The position numbers and the translations under genes are program-made. From DAIDKA01 sp036267975 (GTDB taxonomy: Bacteria > Pseudomonadota > Gammaproteobacteria > Steroidobacterales > Steroidobacteraceae), in contig DATAVA010000028.1 of assembly GCA_036267975.1 (NCBI GenBank), forward strand, positions 340,009 to 404,008: a DNA stretch of 64,000 bases, given 5' to 3'. Every line of letters begins with the position of its first letter. Position 1 is the first letter of the stretch. The notes beneath the pieces were generated by a model. The model had not been told where the DNA came from, did no database searches, and saw nothing but the letters and a program-made list of their open reading frames with translations. Positions 26,660 through 35,514 of the stretch are shown piece after piece.

Positions 26660-28036
26660 ATGCCGACTGACTCATCCGCCCTGAACGACGGCGTGCTACG
26701 TGAACTGCGCGGCAATCTGCGTGGCACGGTGACGGTGGCCACCGATGCGGACTATGCCGCGGCGCGGTGCGTCTGGAACGGCGCCATCGACCGTTACCCG
26801 GCCGCCGTCATCACCTGCAGCGACGCCGAAGATGTCGCCGCCGCACTGCGTATCGCCACTGCGCGAGGACTCGCGGTCACGGTTCGGGGTGGTGGCCATA
26901 ATGTCGCCGGCCGCTGCATTCGTGATGGTGCGCTGCTGTTGGACCTGTCGCGGCTCAATGGTGTCGCGGTCAATACCGAATCGCGCATCGCGACCGTGCA
27001 GGGCGGTGCGCTGTGGCGCGATGTCGATGCGGCGACCGCGCGCGCGGGCCTGGCCACGACCGGCGGCCTGGTTTCGAGCACGGGCGTCGGCGGCTTCACG
27101 CTCGGCGGCGGGGCCGGCTGGCTGATGCGCAAGCACGGACTGGCCTGCGACAACGTAATCGCTGCCAGCGTCATTCTCAGTGACGGCCGCGTGGTGCGTG
27201 CCTCAGCTGCCGAACATGCCGATCTGTACTGGGCTCTCCGCGGCGGCGCTGGCGGACTCGGGGTGGTCACAAGTTTCGACTTTCGCACCTATCCGCTGCG
27301 CAACGTGTTCGCGGGCCTCATCATCCATTCGGGCGAGCACGCGCTCGAGGCGCTGCAGGTGTTTCGCGACTTCGCGACCGACGCCCCGGACGAATTCTGC
27401 GGGCTCGCCGTCGTCGCGAACGCGCCGCCGCTGCCCTTCCTCGATTCCCAATGGCATGGCCGGCCCGTGGTGATTCATGCCGTGTGCTGGGCCGGCGACC
27501 AGTCGACCGCCGAGCGCGTGCTCGCGCCGCTGCGGGGGTTCGGCCGACCCCTCGCCGAGCACCTGGGCTGGATGCCGTACGTGCACTGGCAGCAGCTGCA
27601 GGATCCCAGCGCGCCGGCGGGACTGCGCTATTATTGGAAGACGGCGAATTACCGCAGCGTCGGCGATTCGACGTTGCAGGTGCTCGCCGCGGCCGCGCAG
27701 CAGTTGCCGACCCCCCGCTCCGAAATTCACCTTCAGCATATGGGCGGCGCCGTGGGGCGCGTGGCGCCGGGCGATACCGCCTTCGCGCAGCGTGCCGCAA
27801 ACTTTTTCGTCAACCTGATCGGCATCACCGATCATGCTGAGGCGATGCCGGGAATGCGCGAGCGCGTCCGGGAGCTGTACGCGCGGATCACGCCCGAGGC
27901 CATGGCCACCATCCAGCCCAACTTCAGTGATCAGGATGACGCCCAGGCCGAGCGGCAGTTCGGTGGCGAAATCGCTGGCCGCCTCGCGACGCTGCGCCGC
28001 CGCTATGACGCCCGGGGGCTGCTCGCGGATACCTAG
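26660..28036 (+). CDS. FAD-linked oxidoreductase, BBE-like (monocovalent type)
   Basis: 458 aa. The PP-loop FAD domain has the His of GLAVTVRGGGHNVAGRCI as likely 8-alpha-histidyl FAD ligand (about residue 78), followed by GGLVSSTGVGGFTLGGGAGW. The cysteine position used for bicovalent flavinylation in berberine-bridge enzymes is Ser/Thr here, so attachment is probably through His only. The substrate domain is in the middle, and the protein ends without the longest C-terminal BBE segment. It would oxidise an alcohol or amine-like substrate using O2. It lies tail-to-tail (4 bp overlap) with the large regulator gene, which is transcribed toward it. Confidence 0.85.
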   Translation: MPTDSSALNDGVLRELRGNLRGTVTVATDADYAAARCVWNGAIDRYPAAVITCSDAEDVAAALRIATARGLAVTVRGGGHNVAGRCIRDGALLLDLSRLNGVAVNTESRIATVQGGALWRDVDAATARAGLATTGGLVSSTGVGGFTLGGGAGWLMRKHGLACDNVIAASVILSDGRVVRASAAEHADLYWALRGGAGGLGVVTSFDFRTYPLRNVFAGLIIHSGEHALEALQVFRDFATDAPDEFCGLAVVANAPPLPFLDSQWHGRPVVIHAVCWAGDQSTAERVLAPLRGFGRPLAEHLGWMPYVHWQQLQDPSAPAGLRYYWKTANYRSVGDSTLQVLAAAAQQLPTPRSEIHLQHMGGAVGRVAPGDTAFAQRAANFFVNLIGITDHAEAMPGMRERVRELYARITPEAMATIQPNFSDQDDAQAERQFGGEIAGRLATLRRRYDARGLLADT

Positions 28037-30486
28037 GCAGGGACGGCGCCGGAGGCAAAGGTCTGCAGCCACTGCGCCGTTTCGCTTGCCGCGTCCTCCT
28101 CGTGCAGTGCGGCACCCACCGCAATCGCGGCCGCGTAGGCCGCAGGCCCCAGGGCGGCGCGCAGCGCGGCATGAGCGCTCGCATAATGCGGAAGCCAGAA
28201 GCTGTACAGGGGTCTGCCGGTGCGCTTACGAATCTCCTCCGCCGCGCCAAGGCAGCGGCACGCCAGATCCGCGTGATTGAGGCGTTGCGCGATGTAGCCG
28301 CACCCTTCCATCGAGCCCGCCGCACCGCGGATGTGGCCCACGGCGAGCGCATTGCGCATCGCTTCAAGCCATAGTGCGGCAGCCGCGGCATTATCGCCGT
28401 GACGAAACAGCGCAAGCCCGATGTATACGTCGATGAAGTGATGCTGATGCAGATCATCGCCCAGCCGGCGCACCGACTGCAGTACTGCAATGGTTTTCTC
28501 GATCTCGTTGGCAGCCAGATACATCCAGCCGCGCGCCAACCCGGTCAGACCGCGCAGATTCGCATCATCCAGCTGTTCCGCGGCCCGCTCGACCACGGCG
28601 ATGTCAGGCCCCGCGTCCTGCCACTGGCCGTTATCCGACTTCCACTGCGCCAAATTGCCGCTGGCATAGGCCTCCGCCCACAGGTCGCCGACTTCGCGCG
28701 CAATGCTCGCAACTTCCTGCAGGACCGCTTCAGTCGCGAAGTCGTCGCCCAGGATCGGGCCGATCACACCGCGACTCATCAGCGCCACGCATCGCACCCG
28801 CGTTCGTTCCACCGGCGCCACCGACAAGGCGCGGTCGCACAGCCGCAATCCCAGCGCATAACTGCCATGCGCCTTGAAATACAGCATGAGCGACCCGGCA
28901 ATCTGCAGCGCGGCCTGCGGATCGTTGCCGGCACCCAGCGCGTATTCGGAAGCGCTTTCAATGTTGCCGTGCTCGTGTACCAGCAACGCCACGCGTTCGC
29001 GCATTCGGCCGCTGACCATGTCCTGATGCACGCTCGTGGCCATGCGGCACACATAGTTCAGATGCGCCAGGCGCGCTCGGGCCTCTTCGCCGGCTTTCTC
29101 CAGCTGCACCAGCGCAAACTCGCGCACGCTTTCGAGCAGCCGGTACCGCGGCGGCGAGGAAGCCTGGTTCACCGCCACGAGCGATTTGTTGGCGAGCCCC
29201 GTCAGCAGCTCCACGATCGACTCCGGATCGTGGCCCAACGCTTCGGCCAATGAAATCACCGCATCCACCGTCCAGCCCTGGACAAATACGCCGAGCCAGT
29301 TGAGCAGCTGCTGTTCGTCGGGCGACAACAGTTGATAGCTCCAGTCCAGCAGTGCCGCCAGATTGCGGTGACGCGCATCGCGCCCGGCGGCGGCGCTGCT
29401 CAGGAACCGAAAGCGCATTCCCAGCCGCTCCAGCACCTGCTCGGGTGACAGCAGCGCAAAGCGCGCCGCCGCCAGCTCCAGCGCCAGAGGCATGCCGTCC
29501 AGACGCACGCAGATCTCGATGAGGGCGGCCGCATTGGCCTGTTGCAGCCCGAATTCGGGCTGGACTGCCCGGATGCGGGCCAGCAGCAGTGCGATGGCCG
29601 GCGCGGCCGCGATGTGCGGCAGATCGGCAGCCGTGACCGGCTGACGAATCACCGGCAGTGCCAATGGCGGCATGCGCAGCAGCTGCTCCCCCACGAAGCT
29701 CAACTGCTGCTGCGAGGTCGCCAGCACTTGCACCTGGTCGGTGGCGCGCAGGATCTTCACCACCGTGGTGCCGAGTTCCTTCGAGAGCCGGTCGCAATTG
29801 TCCAGCACCAGCAGTACCCGTCGGCCCGCGAAGGCGCGTGTTATACCTTCCAGCAACTCCCGCTCGCCGCTCGGCGGAATCGACAGCGCCCGCGCCAGAA
29901 GCTCCAGCCACTGATCTGCCTGCTGCAGGGGTACGAGGTCGAAGAACCATACCCCGTCGGGGTAGTCAGCGGCGTGCTGATGCGCGAAGGCCAGCGCGCA
30001 CTGGGTCTTGCCCATGCCGCCCGTGCCCACGACCGTGACCGCCCTGGCGCCGCGCAGCAATTCGGCGAGCTGCTCGATTTCCTCACGGCGGCCGATCAGC
30101 GCCTCCAGCGGCGCCGGCAAGCGCGCGGCCACGGGTGGCCCGAAGCGCGGCTGCAGGGACTGCGCCGCCGCCCCACTTTGCCGCACCACCGGACCGATGA
30201 AGCGGTAGCCGGCACCGTGCACGGTCTGGATGTATTTCGGGTTCTCCACGTCTTCCGCGAAGGCGCGGCGCGCGAGCGCAATGATGCGGTTGAGGGTCGA
30301 GGGGGTGACGAACCGGTGCCCCCAGACCGCATCGAGCAATTCATCGCGGGTGACCAACTCGCCGGGGCGTGACAGCAACTGCAGCACGACGGCGAACACT
30401 TTCGGTTCGAGAACCCCCTCCACGCCATGACGACTGAAGCGCCGATTCGTCGCCTCGATGAGGAACTCACCGCAGCTGTAGGTCAC
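28033..30486 (-). CDS. Winged-helix regulator with STAND-type ATPase and TPR-like repeats
   Basis: About 817 aa from GTG 30486 (TTG 30495 is an alternative; the frame is open to 30717 but overlaps the amtB start). Residues about 5-95 form an OmpR-type winged helix: GVLEPKVFAVVLQLLS, ELLDAVWGHRFVTPSTLNRI, and IQTVHGAGYRFIGPV. An ATPase follows with Walker A VVGTGGMGKTQCALAF and Walker B RRVLLVLDNCDR. From about residue 430 to the end there are helical repeats. This is the layout of the LuxR/AfsR-like STAND regulators, in which ligand binding drives ATP-dependent oligomerisation. It is a single gene next to the divergent amtB; its targets are unknown. Confidence 0.82.
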   Translation of the reverse strand: MTYSCGEFLIEATNRRFSRHGVEGVLEPKVFAVVLQLLSRPGELVTRDELLDAVWGHRFVTPSTLNRIIALARRAFAEDVENPKYIQTVHGAGYRFIGPVVRQSGAAAQSLQPRFGPPVAARLPAPLEALIGRREEIEQLAELLRGARAVTVVGTGGMGKTQCALAFAHQHAADYPDGVWFFDLVPLQQADQWLELLARALSIPPSGERELLEGITRAFAGRRVLLVLDNCDRLSKELGTTVVKILRATDQVQVLATSQQQLSFVGEQLLRMPPLALPVIRQPVTAADLPHIAAAPAIALLLARIRAVQPEFGLQQANAAALIEICVRLDGMPLALELAAARFALLSPEQVLERLGMRFRFLSSAAAGRDARHRNLAALLDWSYQLLSPDEQQLLNWLGVFVQGWTVDAVISLAEALGHDPESIVELLTGLANKSLVAVNQASSPPRYRLLESVREFALVQLEKAGEEARARLAHLNYVCRMATSVHQDMVSGRMRERVALLVHEHGNIESASEYALGAGNDPQAALQIAGSLMLYFKAHGSYALGLRLCDRALSVAPVERTRVRCVALMSRGVIGPILGDDFATEAVLQEVASIAREVGDLWAEAYASGNLAQWKSDNGQWQDAGPDIAVVERAAEQLDDANLRGLTGLARGWMYLAANEIEKTIAVLQSVRRLGDDLHQHHFIDVYIGLALFRHGDNAAAAALWLEAMRNALAVGHIRGAAGSMEGCGYIAQRLNHADLACRCLGAAEEIRKRTGRPLYSFWLPHYASAHAALRAALGPAAYAAAIAVGAALHEEDAASETAQWLQTFASGAVPA

Positions 30487-30677
30487 TTGATCCAAAGGCG
30501 CGAGCCCATCGCCCGGTAGGCGCTGTCCATGGAGGCTACTGAGATTACAACGACTTGCAACGTTTCTGATCTGACAACGGGCAGAAGCCCCCACGATTGC
30601 ACCATTTCGGTTCGTTAGCACTTGATTTTGATGAGGCTCTGCACTGAAAATGCGCGCCGCACTCCGGGGGATCTCAA

Positions 30678-31913
30678 ATGGTGGCAAACGCGGGCCCGAA
30701 TGCCGGCGACACGGCATGGCTGCTGACCGCGACGGCGCTCGTGCTGTTCATGACCCTGCCGGGTCTCGCGGCGTTCTATTCAGGCCTCGTGCGCCGCAAG
30801 AACGTGCTGTCCATATCGATACAGTGCTTCGCCATTGCCTGTCTGGTGAGCCTGCTGTGGATGCTGTGCGGTTATAACCTGTCATTCGGCCAGGGCGGCC
30901 GCTGGCAGGCGCTGATCGGCCCGTTGGCAGATTTTGGCCTGGCGGGCATGAGTGCGACGTCGCTGCACGGCACCGTGCCCGAAGCGGCATTCGTGATGTT
31001 CCAGCTCACCTTTGCGACCATCACACCCGCGCTCGTGATCGGCGGGTTCGCCGAACGCATTCGTTTCAGCGCAGTGCTGTGGTTCTCCGGCGCCTGGCTG
31101 CTGCTCGTTTACGCACCCCTGTGTCACTGGGTCTGGGGCGGCGGCTGGCTGGCCCAGCTCGGCGTCCTCGACTTTGCCGGCGGCATCGTCGTCCACGTCA
31201 GCGCCGGCACCGCCGCGCTGGTCGCCGCGCTGGTCATGAAACGGCGGCGCGGCTTCCCGCACACCGCGATGCCCCCGCACAACATGCCGCTCACGGTGCT
31301 CGGCGCCGGCATGCTGTGGGTCGGCTGGTTCGGCTTCAATGGCGGCAGCGCCCTGGCGGCCAATGGATCCGCGTCCATGGCCATCCTGGTCACGCACATC
31401 GGCGCCTCGACCGGTGCGCTGGCCTGGATGACCCTCGAGTGGATGCGCTTCGGCAAGCCGAGCGTGCTCGGGGTCGTCACCGGCATGGTCGCCGGACTGG
31501 GCACCATCACGCCCGCTTCCGGCTTCGTCGGCCCTGGCGGCGCCGTGGTGATCGGGCTGGCGGCGGGCGTTGCCTGCTTCTTCGCCACCCAGTTCCTCAA
31601 GCGGACGCTGCACATCGACGACTCCTTGGATGTCTCGCCCGTGCACGGCATCGGCGGCATCGTCGGCACCATCCTGACCGGTGTGTTCGTCGACGCGCGC
31701 CTCGGGGGTGTCGGCTTTCACCCCGGCATGACCCTCGGCAGTCAGGTCGGGGTGCAGATTCTCGGTGTGGCGGCGGCAGCCGCCTGGTGTGCCGTCGCAA
31801 CGTACGTGATCCTCAAGGTCATCGATGCGACCCTGCGCCTGCGTGTCGCTGAAGACAGTGAGCGCGAGGGCCTGGATCTCACGCAGCACGGTGAGAGCGG
31901 CTACAGCGACTGA
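30678..31913 (+). CDS. amtB: Ammonium transporter AmtB
   Basis: 411 aa with 11 membrane segments. The two pore histidines are seen in FAGGIVVHVSAGTAALVA and DVSPVHGIGGIVGTILTG, and the N-terminal FYSGLVRRKN is characteristic. There is no cleavable signal and the C-terminal tail is short (about 30 residues, ending with an acidic stretch), so binding to GlnK in the usual way is uncertain; no glnK is adjacent. It imports ammonium/ammonia. The regulator gene on the other strand starts about 190 bp away; I see no convincing sigma-54 site in that gap. Confidence 0.92.
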   Translation: MVANAGPNAGDTAWLLTATALVLFMTLPGLAAFYSGLVRRKNVLSISIQCFAIACLVSLLWMLCGYNLSFGQGGRWQALIGPLADFGLAGMSATSLHGTVPEAAFVMFQLTFATITPALVIGGFAERIRFSAVLWFSGAWLLLVYAPLCHWVWGGGWLAQLGVLDFAGGIVVHVSAGTAALVAALVMKRRRGFPHTAMPPHNMPLTVLGAGMLWVGWFGFNGGSALAANGSASMAILVTHIGASTGALAWMTLEWMRFGKPSVLGVVTGMVAGLGTITPASGFVGPGGAVVIGLAAGVACFFATQFLKRTLHIDDSLDVSPVHGIGGIVGTILTGVFVDARLGGVGFHPGMTLGSQVGVQILGVAAAAAWCAVATYVILKVIDATLRLRVAEDSEREGLDLTQHGESGYSD

Positions 31914-31917
31914 GTGC

Positions 31918-32106
31918 TCACGCCGCGCGATCGTACTGCGCCGCCGGCTCCGGCTCGGCGGCGGCCGTCCGCTTCCGCTGCGGTGCGTCCGCAAAGTGAT
32001 CGTCGTGGGCCACTTGCCGGCGCAGCGATGGAGTCGCGAGGAAATCCACGAACGCACCTACCAGCAATAGCACCGTGAGAATTGCCGAGCTGAATATCAG
32101 TAACAT
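31918..32106 (-). CDS. Small single-pass membrane protein
   Basis: 62 aa from ATG 32106, chosen because GGAGGC lies just upstream at a good distance. A hydrophobic helix MLLIFSSAILTVLLLVGAFVDF occupies the first 22 residues, and the rest is a soluble polar tail with His, Asp, Lys and Arg (HDDHFADAPQRKRTAAAEPE). It sits between convergent amtB and the MutS-like gene. Function unknown. Confidence 0.5.
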   Translation of the reverse strand: MLLIFSSAILTVLLLVGAFVDFLATPSLRRQVAHDDHFADAPQRKRTAAAEPEPAAQYDRAA

Positions 32107-32185
32107 GGGAACTGCCTCCAAGTGGGATGAACTGGAGTATCGCAGCGCAACATGACGGGAGAACGACTCCCAGGTTTCGGTTCGC

Positions 32186-33964
32186 TTACACCTTCAGCCC
32201 GATGGCGCGCATCAGCTCAATGCCGTTGCTCTTGGTCACGACGCCATCGCGCAACGTGAAATCGAAGCTCATTCGGCCGTCTTCAAGCGTGTCCTCGAAA
32301 TGCACATTGCGCAAGGCGCCTGCCGCCAGACCCGTTATGTCCGTCAATGCCAGATCATGCGTGCTCACAAGGCCGATGGCACCGCGCTCGATATAGGCCC
32401 GCAGCACGCCCTCCGCCCCGATGCGCCGGTCCTTCGAGTTCGTCCCCTGCAGCACTTCATCGAGCAGGAACAGCAGCGGCTTGTCACCGGATGCCAGATC
32501 GTAGAGCTCCCGCAGGCGCGTGATCTCGGCGTAGAAGCGCGAGTGGCCCTCGCCGAGTGAGTCGTTGATGCGGATGCTGGCACCGACCTGCAGCACACTC
32601 AGGCGCAGCGCCCGCGCGCGCACCGGAGCGCCGGCCATCGCAAGCACGGTGTTCACGCCCACGGCACGCAGCAGCGTGCTCTTGCCGGACATGTTCGAGC
32701 CACTCACCAGCAGCGCGTGCAGGGGAAGCCCGATGGTCACATCATTGCGGACGCATACGGCCGCGGGCAGCAGCGGATGACCAAGCTCGCGCGCGGCGAA
32801 GACCGCCGCGCCCGCCACCAGTTCAGGAAAGGGGTCCTGCGGATGTTCATACGCGTACATCGCCAGCGCTGACAGCGCTTCCAGTCGGCCGGCGGCCGCG
32901 AGCCACGGCTGCACCGCCGCGCCGTGCCGCGACCGCCACGATTCCGCGGCGAGCGCCACGTGGACCGAGTGAAGCAGCGGTACCGCCAAGAAGAACTTCA
33001 CCGCCAGATTGTCGCGATGGCCGGCGAAGTCCGTGATGGTTCGCAGCCGCGCGATGACCTGCGAGGCAGGCTGCGCACGCGAGGTAAGTTCATGTTGCAA
33101 CGCCTGAAGGGCGGGTGTGCCGAACGTCTCGCGCTCCATGCGGGTCAGCAGCGCCGCCAGCAGACTTAAGTTTTCGAAACCGCGCTCGGCCGCGCTGATG
33201 ACTGCATCGAGGCGCTTGCTCAGGACATTGAGGACCGCGATTTCTGCGAGAACCACGAGGAGAAAGGGCCAATTGACTCCCGCGAATCCCCACCCGAACG
33301 CCGTTGCGATGAACAAAGACGGCAACCCGTACGCGACCCAACGGATCCACGATCCAAGCAGCTGATTGGGCGATTGTGCCCAGGCCACAAATGCATCCGG
33401 ATGTACGCCGATCCCCGCATCGCCCGCCACGTCCAGTTCCTCGCGCAGGTCAAGGCGGTCGCGCAGGTCACCCAGGCAGACCTGACGTTCACGGATCTCT
33501 TCGATGGATGCCGGCGCGAGCAACCACTGGGCCAAGGTTTCCTGTCCCATCCGCGTTCGCACCGCGCACAGCAATTCGAAAAGACCGCCGCGGCCAAAGA
33601 GATCCAGATCGGCAGCATAGACATGATGCGTCTCAAGGAACCGCTCACCCGCCTCTCCCCCACCCGCCCAGCGATCATTGATGCGGTCGAGTCCCCGACG
33701 GTAGAAGGCTGCGGCGCGCGCCGCGCGCGCGCGTACCCGGCGAACCGATGAGTGCCAGGTGACGAGGCAGGCGAACACCGCCAGCACCGGCAATGCCCAC
33801 CACAGCGCAGCGACATGCACGAACAGGCTTGCGGCGACCAGCGCCACGAGCAGCAGGCCCACCAGCAGCCGGGCGCCGGCGATACGCTCCTCACGGCGCG
33901 AGAGTCCGGTGACCTGCGCTTCGCAAACGGACAGGCGCGCCGCATATTCGTCCGCAGGGCTCAA
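32186..33964 (-). CDS. Membrane-anchored MutS-family ATPase
   Basis: 592 aa. The N-terminal half has hydrophobic helices (ARLLVGLLLVALVAASLFVH and ALPVLAVFACLVTW, then a second group around residues 205-250) suggesting membrane attachment. The C-terminal half is a MutS-type ABC ATPase with Walker A LVSGSNMSGKSTLLRAVG, the region SLGEGHSRFYAEITRLRELY and Walker B LLFLLDEVLQGTNSKDR, where the last part is the MutS signature. The mismatch-recognition N-terminal domain is missing, so it is not MutS. It overlaps the upstream ParA-like gene by 4 bp. Role unknown; a DNA-linked membrane task is possible. Confidence 0.82.
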   Translation of the reverse strand: MSPADEYAARLSVCEAQVTGLSRREERIAGARLLVGLLLVALVAASLFVHVAALWWALPVLAVFACLVTWHSSVRRVRARAARAAAFYRRGLDRINDRWAGGGEAGERFLETHHVYAADLDLFGRGGLFELLCAVRTRMGQETLAQWLLAPASIEEIRERQVCLGDLRDRLDLREELDVAGDAGIGVHPDAFVAWAQSPNQLLGSWIRWVAYGLPSLFIATAFGWGFAGVNWPFLLVVLAEIAVLNVLSKRLDAVISAAERGFENLSLLAALLTRMERETFGTPALQALQHELTSRAQPASQVIARLRTITDFAGHRDNLAVKFFLAVPLLHSVHVALAAESWRSRHGAAVQPWLAAAGRLEALSALAMYAYEHPQDPFPELVAGAAVFAARELGHPLLPAAVCVRNDVTIGLPLHALLVSGSNMSGKSTLLRAVGVNTVLAMAGAPVRARALRLSVLQVGASIRINDSLGEGHSRFYAEITRLRELYDLASGDKPLLFLLDEVLQGTNSKDRRIGAEGVLRAYIERGAIGLVSTHDLALTDITGLAAGALRNVHFEDTLEDGRMSFDFTLRDGVVTKSNGIELMRAIGLKV

Positions 33965-34770
33965 GACATTCGCCCCAGCACCTCAGCCCACAGTGACCTG
34001 TAGATCGTCGCTGCCGCGCTGGCCGGGGCGAAGGCCGGAATCGGCGCGCGACGCTGGGTCATACGTTCGATGGCGCTCCAGTACGGCACTTCGGTCGTGA
34101 GAATGTCCGGGAACTCGGCGCGCGTAATGGCGATGATTTCATTGTGCAAGGCCCTGCGGCGGTCGACCATCGAAAAGAACGGCAACACCCGCAGGTCCGT
34201 CCAGCCCTCACCAGCGATGAAATCCCGCAGCTGCGTGAGCATGCGCATCGACAGCGGGCTGGGGACCAGAGGTACGATGATCGCATCGGCCGCCCGCAGC
34301 ACATTCTCCGACAACAGTGATATCCCGGGCGCGCAGTCCAGGAACAAGGTGGAGTACACCTCGCGCAGCGGCCTGCTCATCTTGAGCAGCCGCTCGGTCG
34401 GCCGCTTGCGCTCACTCAAATGAACATCGAAGTGGCGGTACGAGAAGTCCGCCGGCAGCAGATCCAGGCCCGGATAGTCCGTCGTCACGATCAGTTCCGG
34501 CAGCTCACGTTTGCCCGCCACCAGCTTCTTGGCCGAGACGTGTTCGCGGGCCTCGCCCTTGAGGGTGTAGGTTGCAGCGCCCTGAGGATCCAGATCCCAC
34601 AGCAACGTCGCGCGGCCACTCGCGGCACACAGATACGACAGATTGACGGCCGTGGTCGTCTTGCCCACGCCGCCCTTGATGTTCGTGACGGCGACGATTT
34701 TCATCGTCACAGCCGGTGCCGCTGTCGTCAGCGGTTCGTGCGGACTGTCGGCGGTAGCTTGGTCGGGCAT
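33961..34770 (-). CDS. ParA/MinD-family ATPase
   Basis: 269 aa from ATG 34770; ATG 34704 (giving MKIVAVTNIKGGVGKTTTAV) is possible and starts directly at the fold. The deviant Walker A motif is NIKGGVGKTTTAVNLSY, followed by LLWDLDPQGAATY and LFLDCAPGISLLSENVLRAA, typical of ParA. No ParB gene or parS-like repeat is near. The stop overlaps the MutS-like gene start by 4 bp, so the two proteins are made together. ParA ATPases usually position DNA or protein cargo; here the cargo might be the MutS-like ATPase. Confidence 0.85.
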   Translation of the reverse strand: MPDQATADSPHEPLTTAAPAVTMKIVAVTNIKGGVGKTTTAVNLSYLCAASGRATLLWDLDPQGAATYTLKGEAREHVSAKKLVAGKRELPELIVTTDYPGLDLLPADFSYRHFDVHLSERKRPTERLLKMSRPLREVYSTLFLDCAPGISLLSENVLRAADAIIVPLVPSPLSMRMLTQLRDFIAGEGWTDLRVLPFFSMVDRRRALHNEIIAITRAEFPDILTTEVPYWSAIERMTQRRAPIPAFAPASAAATIYRSLWAEVLGRMS

Positions 34771-34871
34771 CAGCCCGGAATCATAAACGATTTTGCCGTG
34801 CGGCCATCCGGCGCAGCCATGCGTTCGTGAAATCGAGCCATCCGGGCCTCGCTGAGCCCGCTTGAATTCGG

Positions 34872-35078
34872 TCAGCCGGCAGATTTGTCATCTCGCAGGC
34901 TTTTCGATGCTGCGAGCAGCTCCTCGACATAAGCCTGCAATTTGGTTGCAAGGGTATGGATTTCCGATGCGGTCAGACCTTTACCCGCCGATTCGTGATT
35001 GTCGAGGTATAGACTGAGTTCCTTGATTGAGGCCGAGATTTCGCCCAGCGCGCGGTGGTTGTCTCGTGTCTTGGTCAT
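34872..35078 (-). CDS. Small soluble protein of unknown function
   Basis: 68 aa from ATG 35078. It is rich in charged residues and predicted to be helical (EISASIKELSLYLDNHE, then TLATKLQAYVEELLAASKSL), so it may be a helical bundle or coiled coil. No signal or membrane segment. The frame opens upstream to 35192, but without a good start. Gap to the ParA-like gene is about 100 bp. Confidence 0.5.
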   Translation of the reverse strand: MTKTRDNHRALGEISASIKELSLYLDNHESAGKGLTASEIHTLATKLQAYVEELLAASKSLRDDKSAG

Positions 35079-35188
35079 TCTCAGAGGTTTCCATTTGAGA
35101 ATCCAAGGCAAATTGTTGCGCGGAGCGCAGGCTGCCTCCATAGCCCGCGACCCTGATTCATTCACGCCATCGCCTACGCTGCGTCGGT

Positions 35189-35407
35189 TCATTCTGTCGG
35201 GCCCTCCGGGCGGGAGCTGTAGGAGGGGTTCGATTGCTGCACATCAGCGATGTGATTGGCCAATCTATCGTAAAGAGTTGCGATCCAAAGCAGCTGCACT
35301 CGAACTTCTGCGTCAACAGCCTCGAGCGCCTTGGCGCGAATGCGTTCCGCCTCCTGCCGATATATCCGTTTTTTTTCCGGCGGAGTGCCAGCCATGATCC
35401 GCTTCAT
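35189..35407 (-). CDS. Small helical protein of unknown function
   Basis: 72 aa (68 from ATG 35395). One long helix-like segment runs through KRIYRQEAERIRAKALEAVD and EVRVQLLWIATLYDRLANHI. Similar short proteins are common in alpha- and gammaproteobacteria without known role. It is divergent from the beta-lactamase at 35515. Confidence 0.5.
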   Translation of the reverse strand: MKRIMAGTPPEKKRIYRQEAERIRAKALEAVDAEVRVQLLWIATLYDRLANHIADVQQSNPSYSSRPEGPTE

Positions 35408-35514
35408 CGCCCATGTGGATCCACGGAGGCTAACAGAAAGATTTTGTGGGACAGACAGCGGGGCGTAGGGTGGACACGCGTAGGATCATACCTACAAAGT
35501 GTGGGAGGCGCCGC

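Noticed and set aside
30600..30677. Sigma-54 promoter ahead of amtB
   Set aside because: The nearest candidate (TAGCAC-N5-TTTGA) lacks the GC of the -12 element.
30487..30717. N-terminal extension of the large regulator
   Set aside because: It would overlap the amtB start and lacks similarity to winged-helix proteins; the domain begins right after GTG 30486.
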